From IMG/VR virus record IMGVR_UViG_3300027881_000081, positions 1-23,493 of that record: a DNA stretch of 23,493 nucleotides. One strand, given 5' to 3'. A program made the position numbers and the translations under genes. Position 1 is the first letter of the stretch, and the number at the start of each line of letters is the position of its first letter. Below the pieces are notes generated by a model. The model saw nothing but the letters and a program-made list of their open reading frames with translations. It ran no database searches and was not told the origin of the DNA. The DNA comes from a virus. Of this stretch, positions 8,386 through 16,634 are shown one piece after another.

Positions 8386-9495
8386 TTAAATCGCTGTGTC
8401 GCAAACGAGTAGACCGAAGTCTTCGTCTGTCGACGTCAGGTTGCTGTTAAATACCGGCTTGAGGAAGCCAAAGAGTTTTCCGACCGAGATACCTTGTTTG
8501 TTATCGTAGTCGAAGCCCTTTTCAACCCACTCAGGCGCACCAATGTCAGCAAGGCCCATCGCTTGCGCGCCGCAGAACAGAACTCGTTGTCCTTCGACGT
8601 CCGAACCAGCGCCCCATTTCTGAGAGCCGGAAGTGCCACCAACTGTGTTAAACACATGGCGGTACTCGTGGATCATCAGCCCATCCACCAAGACGGTGTC
8701 TGTGCCCTTGAACAACTCATTGCTATTACCGCGAACACCCGCGTTACGGACGTTTGCCAAGTAATCAGCGTCCTGACGAAGTTTCGCCATGCCCTGAGGC
8801 GTCATGAAGACATGGTAGAACTCTTGTCCACCCGGTCCCTTGATACCGCGGATATAGCTGACTTTCGCCTGTGCTTTCAGCTCAACCAGCATCGCCCAGC
8901 TTGGAGTATCAGCGGCAACGACAGAGGCCGTTGAGCCTGCTTCCAAACCAGTCGTCGCATCCCAGCGATAATGACGGTTGGTTGACGGTGCAGTCACTGC
9001 ACTGGCGTATTCCAAGCCGGCGAACGTAGTGGAACTACGGGTACCGCCTCGGTTAGTCAGTGAGTAAGCAACACCGGACAGGGTCAGGAAGGCAAGCTGA
9101 TCGATGCGATCGGCAAGCCAGTATGCGAGCACGTCTCGCGACTGCTCTCGGAAGTTCACGACGCTCTTTTGATCAGCGAGGCGACCTTTGTGCTTGTTGG
9201 CGTTTCGGAGTTGATCCAACGTAATGACTTGGTCATACGCTTTGATTTCCTCTTCATTGCCTTCCAGTTGGTCATCGCCACCGATGCCGTCCTCTTCGAG
9301 GTCAGCAACGAGGGTCAGAACCGCACGGGTTCCCTTCTCTGATTTCGTCAGCTCCGTGACACGCTGAATCATAGCGTTCGGACCAGATCCCTGGAACTTA
9401 GTGATGAACGCAAAGTTTCTTGCGGCCTTCCACATCTGTCGGGACCAAACAGTCTTCTGCTCGGATGTCAGTGCGTTAAAGTTTGTGACAGCCAT
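8386..9495 (-). CDS. Major capsid protein (DUF4043/N4-gp56-like)
   Basis: A 369-aa protein beginning MAVTNFNALTSEQKTVWSRQ. The N-terminal part contains the pattern typical of this capsid group: GSGPNAMIQRVTELTKSEKG, LVADLEEDGIGGDDQLEGNE (about residues 84 to 103), ITLDQLRNANKHKGRLADQ, then DVLAYWLADRIDQLAFLTLSG. This matches the DUF4043 (Phage_capsid_3) / N4-gp56 group with an HK97-like fold; length is typical. The SD is AAGGAG, and the start codon lies inside a small palindrome (AGCCAT t ATGGCT, 9490 to 9502). A sigma70-type promoter and structured leader lie directly upstream, so it can be transcribed independently of the scaffold gene, which would help make capsid protein in excess. It forms the phage head shell. 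Confidence 0.9.
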   Translation of the reverse strand: MAVTNFNALTSEQKTVWSRQMWKAARNFAFITKFQGSGPNAMIQRVTELTKSEKGTRAVLTLVADLEEDGIGGDDQLEGNEEEIKAYDQVITLDQLRNANKHKGRLADQKSVVNFREQSRDVLAYWLADRIDQLAFLTLSGVAYSLTNRGGTRSSTTFAGLEYASAVTAPSTNRHYRWDATTGLEAGSTASVVAADTPSWAMLVELKAQAKVSYIRGIKGPGGQEFYHVFMTPQGMAKLRQDADYLANVRNAGVRGNSNELFKGTDTVLVDGLMIHEYRHVFNTVGGTSGSQKWGAGSDVEGQRVLFCGAQAMGLADIGAPEWVEKGFDYDNKQGISVGKLFGFLKPVFNSNLTSTDEDFGLLVCDTAI

Positions 9496-9510
9496 TATGG
9501 CTCTCCTTAT

Positions 9511-9581
9511 TTAAGCGAAACAAAATGTTTGGCGCATCCTGCGCTATCGTCCCTTTTCCGTTGGGATACGTGTTTCGCTAA
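9511..9581 (-). promoter_or_regulatory. Branched structured leader of the capsid mRNA
   Basis: Arms AGCGAAACA (9514 to 9522) and TGTTTCGCT (9571 to 9579) pair over 9 bp and enclose two further hairpins: GCGCA tcc TGCGC (9532 to 9544) and a CCC...GGG stem within 9548 to 9567. On the minus-strand transcript this is a three-way-junction-like fold ending a few bases before the SD AAGGAG of the capsid gene. It could stabilise the abundant capsid mRNA or set its translation rate. Seen by eye only; the folding energy was not computed. Confidence 0.45.
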
Positions 9582-9630
9582 GAGAGCAGCGGGCTCAGCC
9601 GAGTTTCACGCCAGGCTAGGGCGAAAGGAG

Positions 9631-9660
9631 ATTATAACGCGGTTCTTTCCAGATACGCAA
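9631..9660 (-). promoter_or_regulatory. Sigma70-type promoter for the major capsid gene
   Basis: On the minus strand a -35 TTGCGT (9660 to 9655) is followed after 18 bases by a perfect -10 TATAAT (9636 to 9631). Transcription would start near 9624 and give a leader of about 130 nt before the capsid ATG at 9495. It is the best promoter match noticed in the window and implies use of host RNA polymerase for at least this late gene. Confidence 0.65.
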
Positions 9661-9670
9661 GCACTTTTTT

Positions 9671-9837
9671 TATGCCCGAGCGGGCATATTTCGGGGATAT
9701 ACCTAATTAGGTATAAGGATGCTCCCGAGCGGGATGAAGCGCTACGGCATATAATTCCGGAGAATTATACGCTATGGCGTATACCGGAGAATTATACGCT
9801 ATGGCGTATACCGCAGGTCGGGGTGACCTGCGGTATA
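9671..9837. repeat. Cluster of perfect palindromes between scaffold and capsid genes
   Basis: This non-coding stretch holds, in order: TATGCCCG ag CGGGCATA (9671 to 9688); an 18-bp perfect palindrome TATACCTAATTAGGTATA (9698 to 9715); a second CCCGAGCGGG (9724 to 9733); ATAATTC cgga GAATTAT (9751 to 9768); TATACGC tatg GCGTATA twice (9766 to 9783 and 9793 to 9810); and a 13-bp perfect stem TATACCGCAGGTC / GACCTGCGGTATA with loop ggggt (9807 to 9837). None has a T-run placed to make a standard leftward terminator. It begins 8 bases after the scaffold stop on the transcript and may act as an RNA processing site, transcript barrier, recombination site or protein-binding site. Confidence 0.75.
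9757..9810. repeat. 27-bp perfect tandem repeat, two copies
   Basis: Copies at 9757 to 9783 and 9784 to 9810 are identical over 27 bases. Each starts CCGGAGAATTATACGC and contains the palindrome TATACGC tatg GCGTATA. A degraded part-copy (CGCTACGGCATATAATT) precedes them. This is non-coding. Confidence 0.9.
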
Positions 9838-9844
9838 AAAAGTG

Positions 9845-11029
9845 CTATCCAGCGTCGTCGCCACGCATGCGTGAAAGTGTTGCAGCCGGCAGCGCATCCA
9901 TCTCTTCGTCTGTCATGTCCCCTATATCCGGAACTGCGGCGCCGCGGTCGTTACTGCCCTCACCGCCCTTGAGTACAGGCGCGGGTTGCTGCTCAGCGTC
10001 CTTGAGCTTCTTATCGATTTCCGCTTTAGGGGGTAATTTGACCTCTTTTTTACCCTCTTCGTCCGCGTCCTTACCCTCTTCGTCCGCATCAGCACGATAC
10101 TTCTCATCCAAGCCATAAAGCGCGACTGTGTCAGCGATCGCCATGACCATGGCGTCTGCATCTGTCTGTGCGCCCGGTGGCCTTGTGAGCTTGTACCCAT
10201 TGTAGAACGCCATTGTTTTGGCAGTAATCTCCGGGCTGTAGTCCTCGTGCTTACCGTCATACACTGGGTACAGTGCTTGTGCCTGATCTGTGAGGTCATT
10301 GACTTCTGCCGCCGACTGTTGCTCGGCCACTGTCAACGTGGACTCGCCGATAGCTTCGGCCTTCCATTCGGCCTTCTCTGCGGCTCGGATCTCAGCCCGC
10401 TTGGCCCTAGCATCGTCCTTCTTACCATCAAGCAAGAACTCCGTGTATTCGTCCTCAGCCTTATCGAAGTCGTACTTCTCGACTGTCTTAGCAGCCTCGA
10501 CAGCCTGATCGACCTTGTCACGGCGCGCAATCTCTTCCTCCGCTACGCGGCGGCGCTCATTTACTTGGTCAAAGCGGCTCTTCGGGATGCCGCGCGGCTC
10601 TGGCTTATCGTCCTTTTTAGGAGGCGTTGCATCATCGTCTTTGGCTTTATCCCCGGCATCGTCTTCTTTGTCGTCCTTCTCTTTGTCGCCGGTCTTGTCG
10701 TCACCCTTATCGTCTTCGCCAGTGGCGTCGTCCTTGGACCCTTCTTTGTCTTTATTCTTGGCATCCTCTTTCTCCTTCTCAGCGGCAGCGTCGGCGTCTG
10801 CTTGCTCTTTCTCGGCGGCTTCGACAGCCTCCTCTTCTTCTTTTCGCTTGGCTTCCGCCTTCTCTATCTCTGCGGGATCAGCGATATCGCCTCGGTCCTC
10901 AGCGGACAGGTCTTCGCTATCAATCTCGTCTGTGGTGCCACCGAGGTATTCGAGACGTTCCTTCTCTATATCTTCGGTGGATTGGGGCGCGCTCGGCGCC
11001 GGCTGATCAGCCGTGACTTTCTTTCCCAT
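9845..11029 (-). CDS. Capsid scaffold-like protein
   Basis: A 394-aa, extremely charged protein located between portal and major capsid genes, the usual place of the scaffold. Residues 60 to 140 are almost entirely Lys, Asp, Glu and Ala and probably form helix/coiled coil or disorder. A compact C-terminal part follows (YPVYDGKHEDYSPEITAKT, about residues 258 to 276), and a short tandem DADEEGK repeat is encoded by a 21-bp duplication at 10051 to 10090. Scaffold proteins guide procapsid assembly and leave or are degraded on maturation; their low-complexity acidic and helical make-up fits. The SD is AAAAGGAGTAGGAC before the ATG. Assignment rests on position, composition and size, not on a conserved motif. 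Confidence 0.75.
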   Translation of the reverse strand: MGKKVTADQPAPSAPQSTEDIEKERLEYLGGTTDEIDSEDLSAEDRGDIADPAEIEKAEAKRKEEEEAVEAAEKEQADADAAAEKEKEDAKNKDKEGSKDDATGEDDKGDDKTGDKEKDDKEDDAGDKAKDDDATPPKKDDKPEPRGIPKSRFDQVNERRRVAEEEIARRDKVDQAVEAAKTVEKYDFDKAEDEYTEFLLDGKKDDARAKRAEIRAAEKAEWKAEAIGESTLTVAEQQSAAEVNDLTDQAQALYPVYDGKHEDYSPEITAKTMAFYNGYKLTRPPGAQTDADAMVMAIADTVALYGLDEKYRADADEEGKDADEEGKKEVKLPPKAEIDKKLKDAEQQPAPVLKGGEGSNDRGAAVPDIGDMTDEEMDALPAATLSRMRGDDAG

Positions 11030-11066
11030 GTCCTACTCCTTTTAACGCCTCTTGGGCGAGTTATTA

Positions 11067-13295
11067 TCAGCCCTTTTTCTTACTAGCAGGCTGGGCGCTA
11101 GGTTGATGTTTTATCTTCAACAGTTCCTTTTCCAAGCCAACGCGGCGATCTAGGCCCGATTTGACTCTCGTTGTCATTGATCCTACCTGAGAAATGCGCT
11201 CAGCGCTAGCATTCTTCTTCCTCATAAGCTCAAGGCGCGTAAACAGGTCCTCTTGATTAGACTGGTATTGCGCCATGATTTTGGTGTTCTCAGTCTGGGC
11301 TTCCGTTTGAATCCGGAGAACATCGACCTGCGGATCCGCCTGCGCCTTTTGAGCTTGCGCTTGGTAACGTATCGCGTTGGCCTGGCGCTCCGTGGCCTGT
11401 GCCTCTTTTTCCATGACTTCGGCTGTGAGCAAGCGCATCTGCAGCGCATCAATCTGCTGCTGCTGCTTCATTTCCTCCTCAGTCGGAGCCGCGAGCCCAG
11501 CGATCTTTTTGCTGAGTTCCACGAGTTCCTGCTTGTCGGGAAGCTGTGAATTCTGAATAAGCACGAAATCGGGGATCTGCACTCCCAATTCGCGCAACTG
11601 AACAGCCTGTTCGAACACGCCTTCGTCGTATGTGTCTCTCCGCGGAATCTTCGTTATAACGACTGCATACTCACCAAGCGTCAGGTCATTCTTGATTTCT
11701 TCAACGCCGCCGACTTCTACAGGCTCATTTATCGTCAGTTCGGTCTGCTCCAGATCACCGTCCTCGTTCATGCTGAGAACCTGGATAAGGCGCGTTTCTG
11801 TGTAATAGGCCTGTATGATTTCCAGCATCAGCTCGGCACGCAACTGGCGAGTCAGGTCGAGGTTATCGAACAGAATCTCCTGTTGGTTCATCCCGCCTTC
11901 GCGGCGATCGGCAAGTGCCTTAGATGAATCTGAACGCTGTCCGCCGAGTTGTGCTTCGTTGACGCCGCTTATCTGGCGGAAGAACACGCCGGCCTTGTCT
12001 GATATGCGGTCGAGCCCGGTCGGGATTTGGTTCGGTTGGATCTTCTCCGGGGCCTGTTCGCCATCGTACTCAAGAACCAGCCCTGTTTTGGCGCCGCGCT
12101 GCTCAAGGTCGTCGGCATCCATGTTTGTGAGCGAGCCGGTCTTGAACATCCACCCCGAGTTCGCCGTGGTGTTGACAACGTGCAGCTCCTGCGACGTAAC
12201 CTTGTTTAGCATGTCCTGCGGAGAAATTAAGTTTCTTACGATGCCGAACGGGCGTCCGCGTCGGAAATATGGGAAGAACGGAATGATTGAAAGCCTGTTG
12301 AACAGACTCCACTTATCGTGCAGCAGGATCCTGTCAGCAGTGATCGTCTGGCGCACGCGGCGTTCAGGTTTCCACATAATAGAGAGATCGAACTTTTCAG
12401 CAAACAGCTTACTCCGCTCGGGCTCCCAGCCCTCGGGAACGCGTCGCATATCGCCTGTCTTACGATCAACGAAGAACGCTGTGCGCGTAAGCACCTTGTG
12501 TTGGCGCTCGATAACACGGACACGCTTGACGCGTTTTACTTCTTCCTCATCCGAGGCAAAGAAGATTTCTGAGTCGTAGTGGTTGCCAGAAAAGTTTGGC
12601 GCTTCCCATTCCAAGGAATCAAAGCCGTAGGTGCCATTAGCGGCTGCCAGCGACACTTTATCTTTGAACTCCGCTCCATAGAGTGCGCCAATTTCTTCCG
12701 GTGTCATCCAGCGCGATATGAAAACTTCAGACCACGTTTCGGGGTCATAGTCTTTCGCGCCGGCATCAAGAATAACATCTGTCGGATCGAGTGCTTCCTC
12801 GCGGATTTCGCCTTCGACATTGTCGGAGAAGTCGAGGTAGTAATAAAAGTATCCGCGATCCTGGATAAGCCCGTCCATGAAGACTTGCTTTTCCTTTTGT
12901 GCGGTTTTGTTGTTCAGTGCAATTTGCTTAAACAAGAACCGCAGCGAACTCGCTGTGACTCCATTTGCACCTTTGCCCATCGGCTGGAACGAAATGTCCT
13001 GCCGTGACTTTATGTATGTGCCAACAACTGTGTTAACCGTTGATAGAACGAGGTTGATCGTGTTGGATGGTCGCTTCTGCGCCGCTAACGTATTTACGAC
13101 GTCGTCGTCCCACTGCTTGCCAAAGTAGTAGTCGTCGTACTTACGCGCCTCCTCAACCCAATCGAGGTGACCAGCGTCACGGGCGCGCGTATACGCCGCC
13201 CACTGAGTTTTTACTACATCGTCTTCTGTCGTGCCTTGCGGTTCGACGTCGCCTGTATTGAAGGCGTCGCCACCGAATTCGTTAACTTTCGTCAT
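11067..13295 (-). CDS. Portal protein (P22-like)
   Basis: A 742-aa protein starting 1 base after the terminase stop. It has the features of P22-type portals: an N-terminal segment with WVEEARKYDDYYFGKQWDDD (residues 41 to 60), then RPSNTINLVLSTVNTVVGTY and LDPTDVILDAGAKDYDPETW. A central region contains PFFPYFRRGRPFGIVRNLIS, and a long Gln/Ala-rich helical C-terminus (MKQQQQIDALQMRLL...ATERQANAIRYQAQAQ) would form the barrel. Length is close to the 725 aa of P22 gp1. Portal proteins form a dodecameric ring at one capsid vertex, nucleate assembly and bind terminase during packaging. The SD is poor, so translation may be coupled to terminase. Confidence 0.88.
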   Translation of the reverse strand: MTKVNEFGGDAFNTGDVEPQGTTEDDVVKTQWAAYTRARDAGHLDWVEEARKYDDYYFGKQWDDDVVNTLAAQKRPSNTINLVLSTVNTVVGTYIKSRQDISFQPMGKGANGVTASSLRFLFKQIALNNKTAQKEKQVFMDGLIQDRGYFYYYLDFSDNVEGEIREEALDPTDVILDAGAKDYDPETWSEVFISRWMTPEEIGALYGAEFKDKVSLAAANGTYGFDSLEWEAPNFSGNHYDSEIFFASDEEEVKRVKRVRVIERQHKVLTRTAFFVDRKTGDMRRVPEGWEPERSKLFAEKFDLSIMWKPERRVRQTITADRILLHDKWSLFNRLSIIPFFPYFRRGRPFGIVRNLISPQDMLNKVTSQELHVVNTTANSGWMFKTGSLTNMDADDLEQRGAKTGLVLEYDGEQAPEKIQPNQIPTGLDRISDKAGVFFRQISGVNEAQLGGQRSDSSKALADRREGGMNQQEILFDNLDLTRQLRAELMLEIIQAYYTETRLIQVLSMNEDGDLEQTELTINEPVEVGGVEEIKNDLTLGEYAVVITKIPRRDTYDEGVFEQAVQLRELGVQIPDFVLIQNSQLPDKQELVELSKKIAGLAAPTEEEMKQQQQIDALQMRLLTAEVMEKEAQATERQANAIRYQAQAQKAQADPQVDVLRIQTEAQTENTKIMAQYQSNQEDLFTRLELMRKKNASAERISQVGSMTTRVKSGLDRRVGLEKELLKIKHQPSAQPASKKKG

Positions 13296-13296
13296 G

Positions 13297-15132
13297 CTAT
13301 GCCGCCATAGAATTGTTTAGGCCTTTTCGTCCGGCCACGTATCCGGCAAGTTTCGACTTCCAGCTCTTATTCTTTTTGCGGCGCTCACCTTTATTGCGAG
13401 AGTAGCCACTCCAAGTTTGAGTCGCAAGCATCTTACCGAGCCACGCAGCGGCGTCTACGCGATCATCATTTACACCGTTCGGGAACCGTAGCAATTCGTT
13501 GATGTACTCGGTTACCCACAGGGCGCCTTCTGGCCAGAGAACTCTGCCGTACGCCATCAGGCCCTGAATCGATCGCGCACGTAGCTGCTTATCAGCCTTG
13601 CCGGGTTTGAGTTCCTCGTAATGGAAGTCGTAGCGTTTCTCAACCCGGATCCTGCTTTGCAGGAAAGAGTCCATAGTAAGCGATATGTGACCTTTTTCCA
13701 AGCCAAATTTTCGCGGATGGTACTTATCCTGGATTTTGAACATGACATCGATGATCTCATTGGAGTTCCAGCGTCCGCGGAATTCATCGAGCATGTAGAT
13801 ATTTCCGGCCTGATCCAGCCCCGCCACGAGAAAAACGGTCCAGTTCGCCTGATCTGTCTTCGAAATAGCGAAGTCGCCGGCACAATAAATATCTAGGTGC
13901 TCCGGGGGGTTTGACTGATAGTAGCGAATATCTTTCTTCTCGAAGTAGGCCCCCTCCTCGACTTGCGGATTTTGCTGATACAAAGCCGCCCAATCGCGCG
14001 GTGCAAGCGTGCGTTTGATTTTCGCCAACGACCTGAATGGATATCGGTCCTCGTGGAGCGCCTCCCCACGGAGCCGGTAGTCCTCGTCGCCAGTTGCCAT
14101 TGCCGGGAAGTCGACGACTTTCCAGCGGTCAGCATCCTCTGGCCACTCGCCAGTCTCGTTCAATTCCTTCTGCGCCGACGCCATTTCGTTGAGCAGCCAT
14201 CCGGTCAAGTCGTCGTCGTGCCACCGAGTCTGAATGATCAGTATGCCGCCACCGGGCGCCAGCCGGGTGTAAAGTGTGGACGAGTACCAAGCCTTAGCGC
14301 CCTCTCGGACGGTTTGGCTCTCGGCCTCTTCCCGGTTCTTCACCGGATCGTCAATGATCGCAATATGCGCGCCACGGCCGGTTATCGGGCCGCCGACACC
14401 TGCCGCTAGGACCCCACCCCCCGTACGGGCGTTCTTATCCAAATCGAATAAGCTCCATCGCTCGATGGCCTCGTTCTTCTTGGTGATGCCCAAGTTACCG
14501 AAAAGCAGGTGGTAGTCGGCCGATTTGATCAGCTCCTGGATTTTACGGGAGAAGTCCATCTGGAGCGACTGCGCATAGCTCGTGTTTATGAATTCGTGCT
14601 CGGGGTGGTTGCCCAAGTGCCATGCAGGGAAATACTGCGACGCTATGAGTGACTTGCCGTGCCGGGGAGGCACAGTGATCATCAGCCGGGGAGATTCACC
14701 CGCGCAAACCGCGCGCGAGAACTCCATCAGCTCGTCGCAAATGACTTTGTGGACCCACCCGGAGATATAATTCGGCTCGTACCGCTGGATGAACGCCAGC
14801 AAATGCCGCTTGGCGAGTGCGCGTTTGTGGATTTCCTCTGAGGCGGCTTGTTCGCGCGTCAATTCGCGCTTGGCATAGGTCTCGCGTGCCGTTTTGCGCT
14901 TCTTAATGCGGCGCGCTTCCAATATCCGCGCCTGCTTAGCCATCGCAGCTTGTGCTTGCGTGGCCGCGAGCATGTCTTTGCCCTCTTCATCGGCGCAGAT
15001 CGAGCAAATGCCCGTCTTTTCCCAATGCAGCGTGATTTTTCTACACGCGGAGCATTCAGCTCGGTATTTTAGTGCTTCCTGCGGCATCCTTGCCATCCGT
15101 TTCAAGTAGCTCGACCTTTCGATCGGCCACAC
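13297..15132 (-). CDS. terL: Terminase large subunit (TerL)
   Basis: A packaging ATPase-nuclease. With the GTG start at 15132 it is 611 aa. That start has AAGGGG nine bases upstream; ATGs at 15096 and 15087 are alternatives, and an upstream TTG at 15150 has no SD. Near the N-terminus a CxxC...CxxC zinc-ribbon-like element is present (SACRK and CSICADE, residues 27 to 46). The ATPase domain shows the Walker A-like VPPRHGKS around residue 155 and Walker B IAIIDD around residue 257. The C-terminal RNase H-like nuclease has acidic residues in AGDFAIS (about 420), GLEKGH (about 479) and NDDRVDAAAW near the end. It overlaps the 3' end of the small subunit gene and precedes portal, the classic packaging cassette. 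The zinc ribbon is an addition relative to many TerL proteins. Confidence 0.93.
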   Translation of the reverse strand: MWPIERSSYLKRMARMPQEALKYRAECSACRKITLHWEKTGICSICADEEGKDMLAATQAQAAMAKQARILEARRIKKRKTARETYAKRELTREQAASEEIHKRALAKRHLLAFIQRYEPNYISGWVHKVICDELMEFSRAVCAGESPRLMITVPPRHGKSLIASQYFPAWHLGNHPEHEFINTSYAQSLQMDFSRKIQELIKSADYHLLFGNLGITKKNEAIERWSLFDLDKNARTGGGVLAAGVGGPITGRGAHIAIIDDPVKNREEAESQTVREGAKAWYSSTLYTRLAPGGGILIIQTRWHDDDLTGWLLNEMASAQKELNETGEWPEDADRWKVVDFPAMATGDEDYRLRGEALHEDRYPFRSLAKIKRTLAPRDWAALYQQNPQVEEGAYFEKKDIRYYQSNPPEHLDIYCAGDFAISKTDQANWTVFLVAGLDQAGNIYMLDEFRGRWNSNEIIDVMFKIQDKYHPRKFGLEKGHISLTMDSFLQSRIRVEKRYDFHYEELKPGKADKQLRARSIQGLMAYGRVLWPEGALWVTEYINELLRFPNGVNDDRVDAAAWLGKMLATQTWSGYSRNKGERRKKNKSWKSKLAGYVAGRKGLNNSMAA

Positions 15133-15574
15133 GCTCAAATTCCCCTTCAAGCGTTAGGTTATTCTGGTTAGCGAGCTGCATCAGCTCTTTCAGCGGCATG
15201 TTCTCCAGCTTCATTTCGTGTGTGTGCGTGTGTTCGTGCTCGACAACCACCGGCGCCTGCACTCCGTGGAGCTTAATCAGCTCTCTGACCGCGGCAATTT
15301 GCTCCATGGCCGTGTCGGCGGCGCGAAACGCCTGCATGAGCATGTCGTGCGCCTCCCGGCGCGTGAATCCGACTTCATCCGCGAATACCTGCGTCGCAGA
15401 GACGAGCGCCTCCATAACGTGCGGCCGCTTTTCGATCTCGTACGCCATTTTCTTCGCGCCGGCGAATCCAGCCGACGTGGCAGACGCTACCTTAGATAGG
15501 CCTGACAGACGGTTTTCGCAATAAATGCGCTCCTTAGGATTAAGATCCTGGAAGCACGATGCGAGGTTTGTCAT
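15056..15574 (-). CDS. Terminase small subunit-like protein
   Basis: A 172-aa protein from the ATG at 15574, chosen because AAGGGAAGAAG lies directly upstream; a GTG at 15601 is in frame but has no such site. The N-terminal 45 residues (NPKERIYCENRLSGLSKVAS then TSAGFAG) have the typical helix-turn-helix of small terminases, and residues 65 to 105 look helical for oligomerisation. A His/Glu-rich run EHEHTHTHE (about 112 to 120) might bind metal. Small terminases recognise packaging sites and stimulate TerL. The gene overlaps TerL downstream and the 91-aa gene upstream. Confidence 0.82.
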   Translation of the reverse strand: MTNLASCFQDLNPKERIYCENRLSGLSKVASATSAGFAGAKKMAYEIEKRPHVMEALVSATQVFADEVGFTRREAHDMLMQAFRAADTAMEQIAAVRELIKLHGVQAPVVVEHEHTHTHEMKLENMPLKELMQLANQNNLTLEGEFERVADRKVELLETDGKDAAGSTKIPS

Positions 15575-15815
15575 CTTCTTCCCTTTGCTTTTCAGAATCA
15601 CGCAGATCGTTCACGAGCGTCATTACCTGCGCCATTATAACGCTGGCGGTCTCATGCTCGCCCTGAATGAGGAGCATCATGCGTGTGTCCTTTGGATCCT
15701 GCTCCAAAGTAACGGCGTGTACTCTTACGCCCTCAGGCACTTTAATAAAATCGAACACTTCTTTTAAGGTCGAGGACGGACTTAAACCGCTGTCATATTC
15801 TTTTTCTTCGCTCAT
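15540..15815 (-). CDS. Hypothetical 91-aa protein upstream of terminase
   Basis: Begins MSEEKEYDSGLSPSSTLKEV with TGAAGGACAAGCA before the ATG, an adequate SD. The start overlaps the stop of the upstream gene (ATGA) and its end overlaps the small terminase start by 35 bases. Residues 20 to 75 resemble a small alpha/beta domain (FIKVPEGVRVHAVTLEQ, TRMMLLIQGEHETASVIMAQ), with charged ends. No family is recognised. Position within the packaging cluster suggests a small accessory or regulatory protein. Confidence 0.75.
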   Translation of the reverse strand: MSEEKEYDSGLSPSSTLKEVFDFIKVPEGVRVHAVTLEQDPKDTRMMLLIQGEHETASVIMAQVMTLVNDLRDSEKQREEDDKPRIVLPGS

Positions 15816-16060
15816 TGCTTGTCCTTCAGTTTAACTGTATCCGCGGGCGGCACGACGCCGCTCACGCAGAAGTGGAGATTATACACGTTTCCATTGTAAA
15901 CAATAGTTTGATCCCCGTTGGTGACCTGCTTATTGAACAGCGACAGGTACGACACCTGCAGCCATGTAGCCATGGAAATGTCTCGTAAGTCAATTTTTCC
16001 GCTTTCCAGGCCCTCTCGAATTTTTGCGCAGTCTTCCGGACCCATTGTCTCGGGCTGCAT
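15812..16060 (-). CDS. Hypothetical 82-aa protein overlapping the HNH gene
   Basis: The frame is open back to 16375, but most of that lies opposite or out of phase with the well-supported HNH gene, so the real start is probably ATG 16060 (MQPETMGPEDCAKIREGLES) or ATG 16045. The SD is weak at both, so coupling to HNH translation is likely. The C-terminal half (DISMATWLQVSYLSLFNKQ, TNGDQTIVYNGNVYNLHF) looks like a small alpha/beta domain. It overlaps the HNH 3' end by about 70 bases and the next gene by ATGA. Function unknown. Confidence 0.6.
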   Translation of the reverse strand: MQPETMGPEDCAKIREGLESGKIDLRDISMATWLQVSYLSLFNKQVTNGDQTIVYNGNVYNLHFCVSGVVPPADTVKLKDKQ

Positions 16061-16634
16061 CGATTTCTTGCAGGGCGGCAACGACTTCGGGGTCCGCGTA
16101 GTAGCCTTGCTGGATAAGGGTGTGTTTTCGGTGGCAGTTTGCACATAGTATTTGACATTTTCGGATTTCGGCGCGGAGGACTTCTGAGGCCCAGCTATAA
16201 CCGGTGCAGACGAGTCTACTGATGGGCTTATATTTTTTTGAGGGATCGAGATGATCGAACTCAAGAACTCGCGGATCATGCTCATCGCACTCACTGCAGC
16301 CCTTCTCAGCAAGATACTGCAGTATTTTAATTCTTGTCTTGCGTCGTACTGATTGCTTGGCTGCTGTTGGGTCATAACCTACCTTCCGTGGTTTGATGTC
16401 TGAAAAGAAGTTGGGGTCTACTTTACTCGCTGGGAGTGATTTATGACAGTCTTTACACTGCGATGCATACTTATTGGGGTCTGCAGCGCGCAGGGCTCTT
16501 TTCTGCACGTTGAATTGCGTAAGCGACTTTGTCTTGCGGCACGACGTGCACTTCTTCTCGTGGTCCGAGCGTTGCAGGCCCTTACGGCGCGGCGCCGACT
16601 GGCGCGCGCGAGCAGCTTTGTTTTTAGCAGACAT
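15990..16634 (-). CDS. HNH endonuclease-like protein with extra zinc ribbon
   Basis: A 214-aa protein. Cysteine pairs at residues 29/32 (CTSCRK) and 60/63 (CKDCHK) form a likely N-terminal zinc ribbon. The HNH core follows: CSEC at 113 to 116, LEFDHLD around 125 to 130 carrying the catalytic-type Asp-His, and CANCHRKHT at 164 to 172 supplying the Cys-x2-Cys and His residues. HNH proteins next to terminase genes are common in phages and in some cases assist terminase cleavage of genome concatemers; others are free-standing homing endonucleases. Its tight overlap on both sides (TAATG upstream) favours a resident packaging accessory over a recent insertion. The basic C-terminus (RLRKNSRGPGKRKN) may bind DNA. 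Confidence 0.85.
   Translation of the reverse strand: MSAKNKAARARQSAPRRKGLQRSDHEKKCTSCRKTKSLTQFNVQKRALRAADPNKYASQCKDCHKSLPASKVDPNFFSDIKPRKVGYDPTAAKQSVRRKTRIKILQYLAEKGCSECDEHDPRVLEFDHLDPSKKYKPISRLVCTGYSWASEVLRAEIRKCQILCANCHRKHTLIQQGYYADPEVVAALQEIDAARDNGSGRLRKNSRGPGKRKN

Noticed and set aside
10247-11086. A 279-codon plus-strand ORF rich in Leu/Ile/Val opposite the scaffold gene
   Set aside because: It is the complement of the Lys/Asp/Glu-rich scaffold sequence, which automatically yields hydrophobic codons; there is no SD or neighbouring plus-strand gene.
11815-12579. A 254-codon plus-strand ORF opposite the portal gene
   Set aside because: Shadow of the portal reading frame; no SD and no coherent protein features.
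15812-16375. Full 187-codon version of the gene ending at 15812
   Set aside because: Its first 105 codons overlap the HNH gene, which carries clear zinc and HNH motifs; only the C-terminal part after 16060 looks real.
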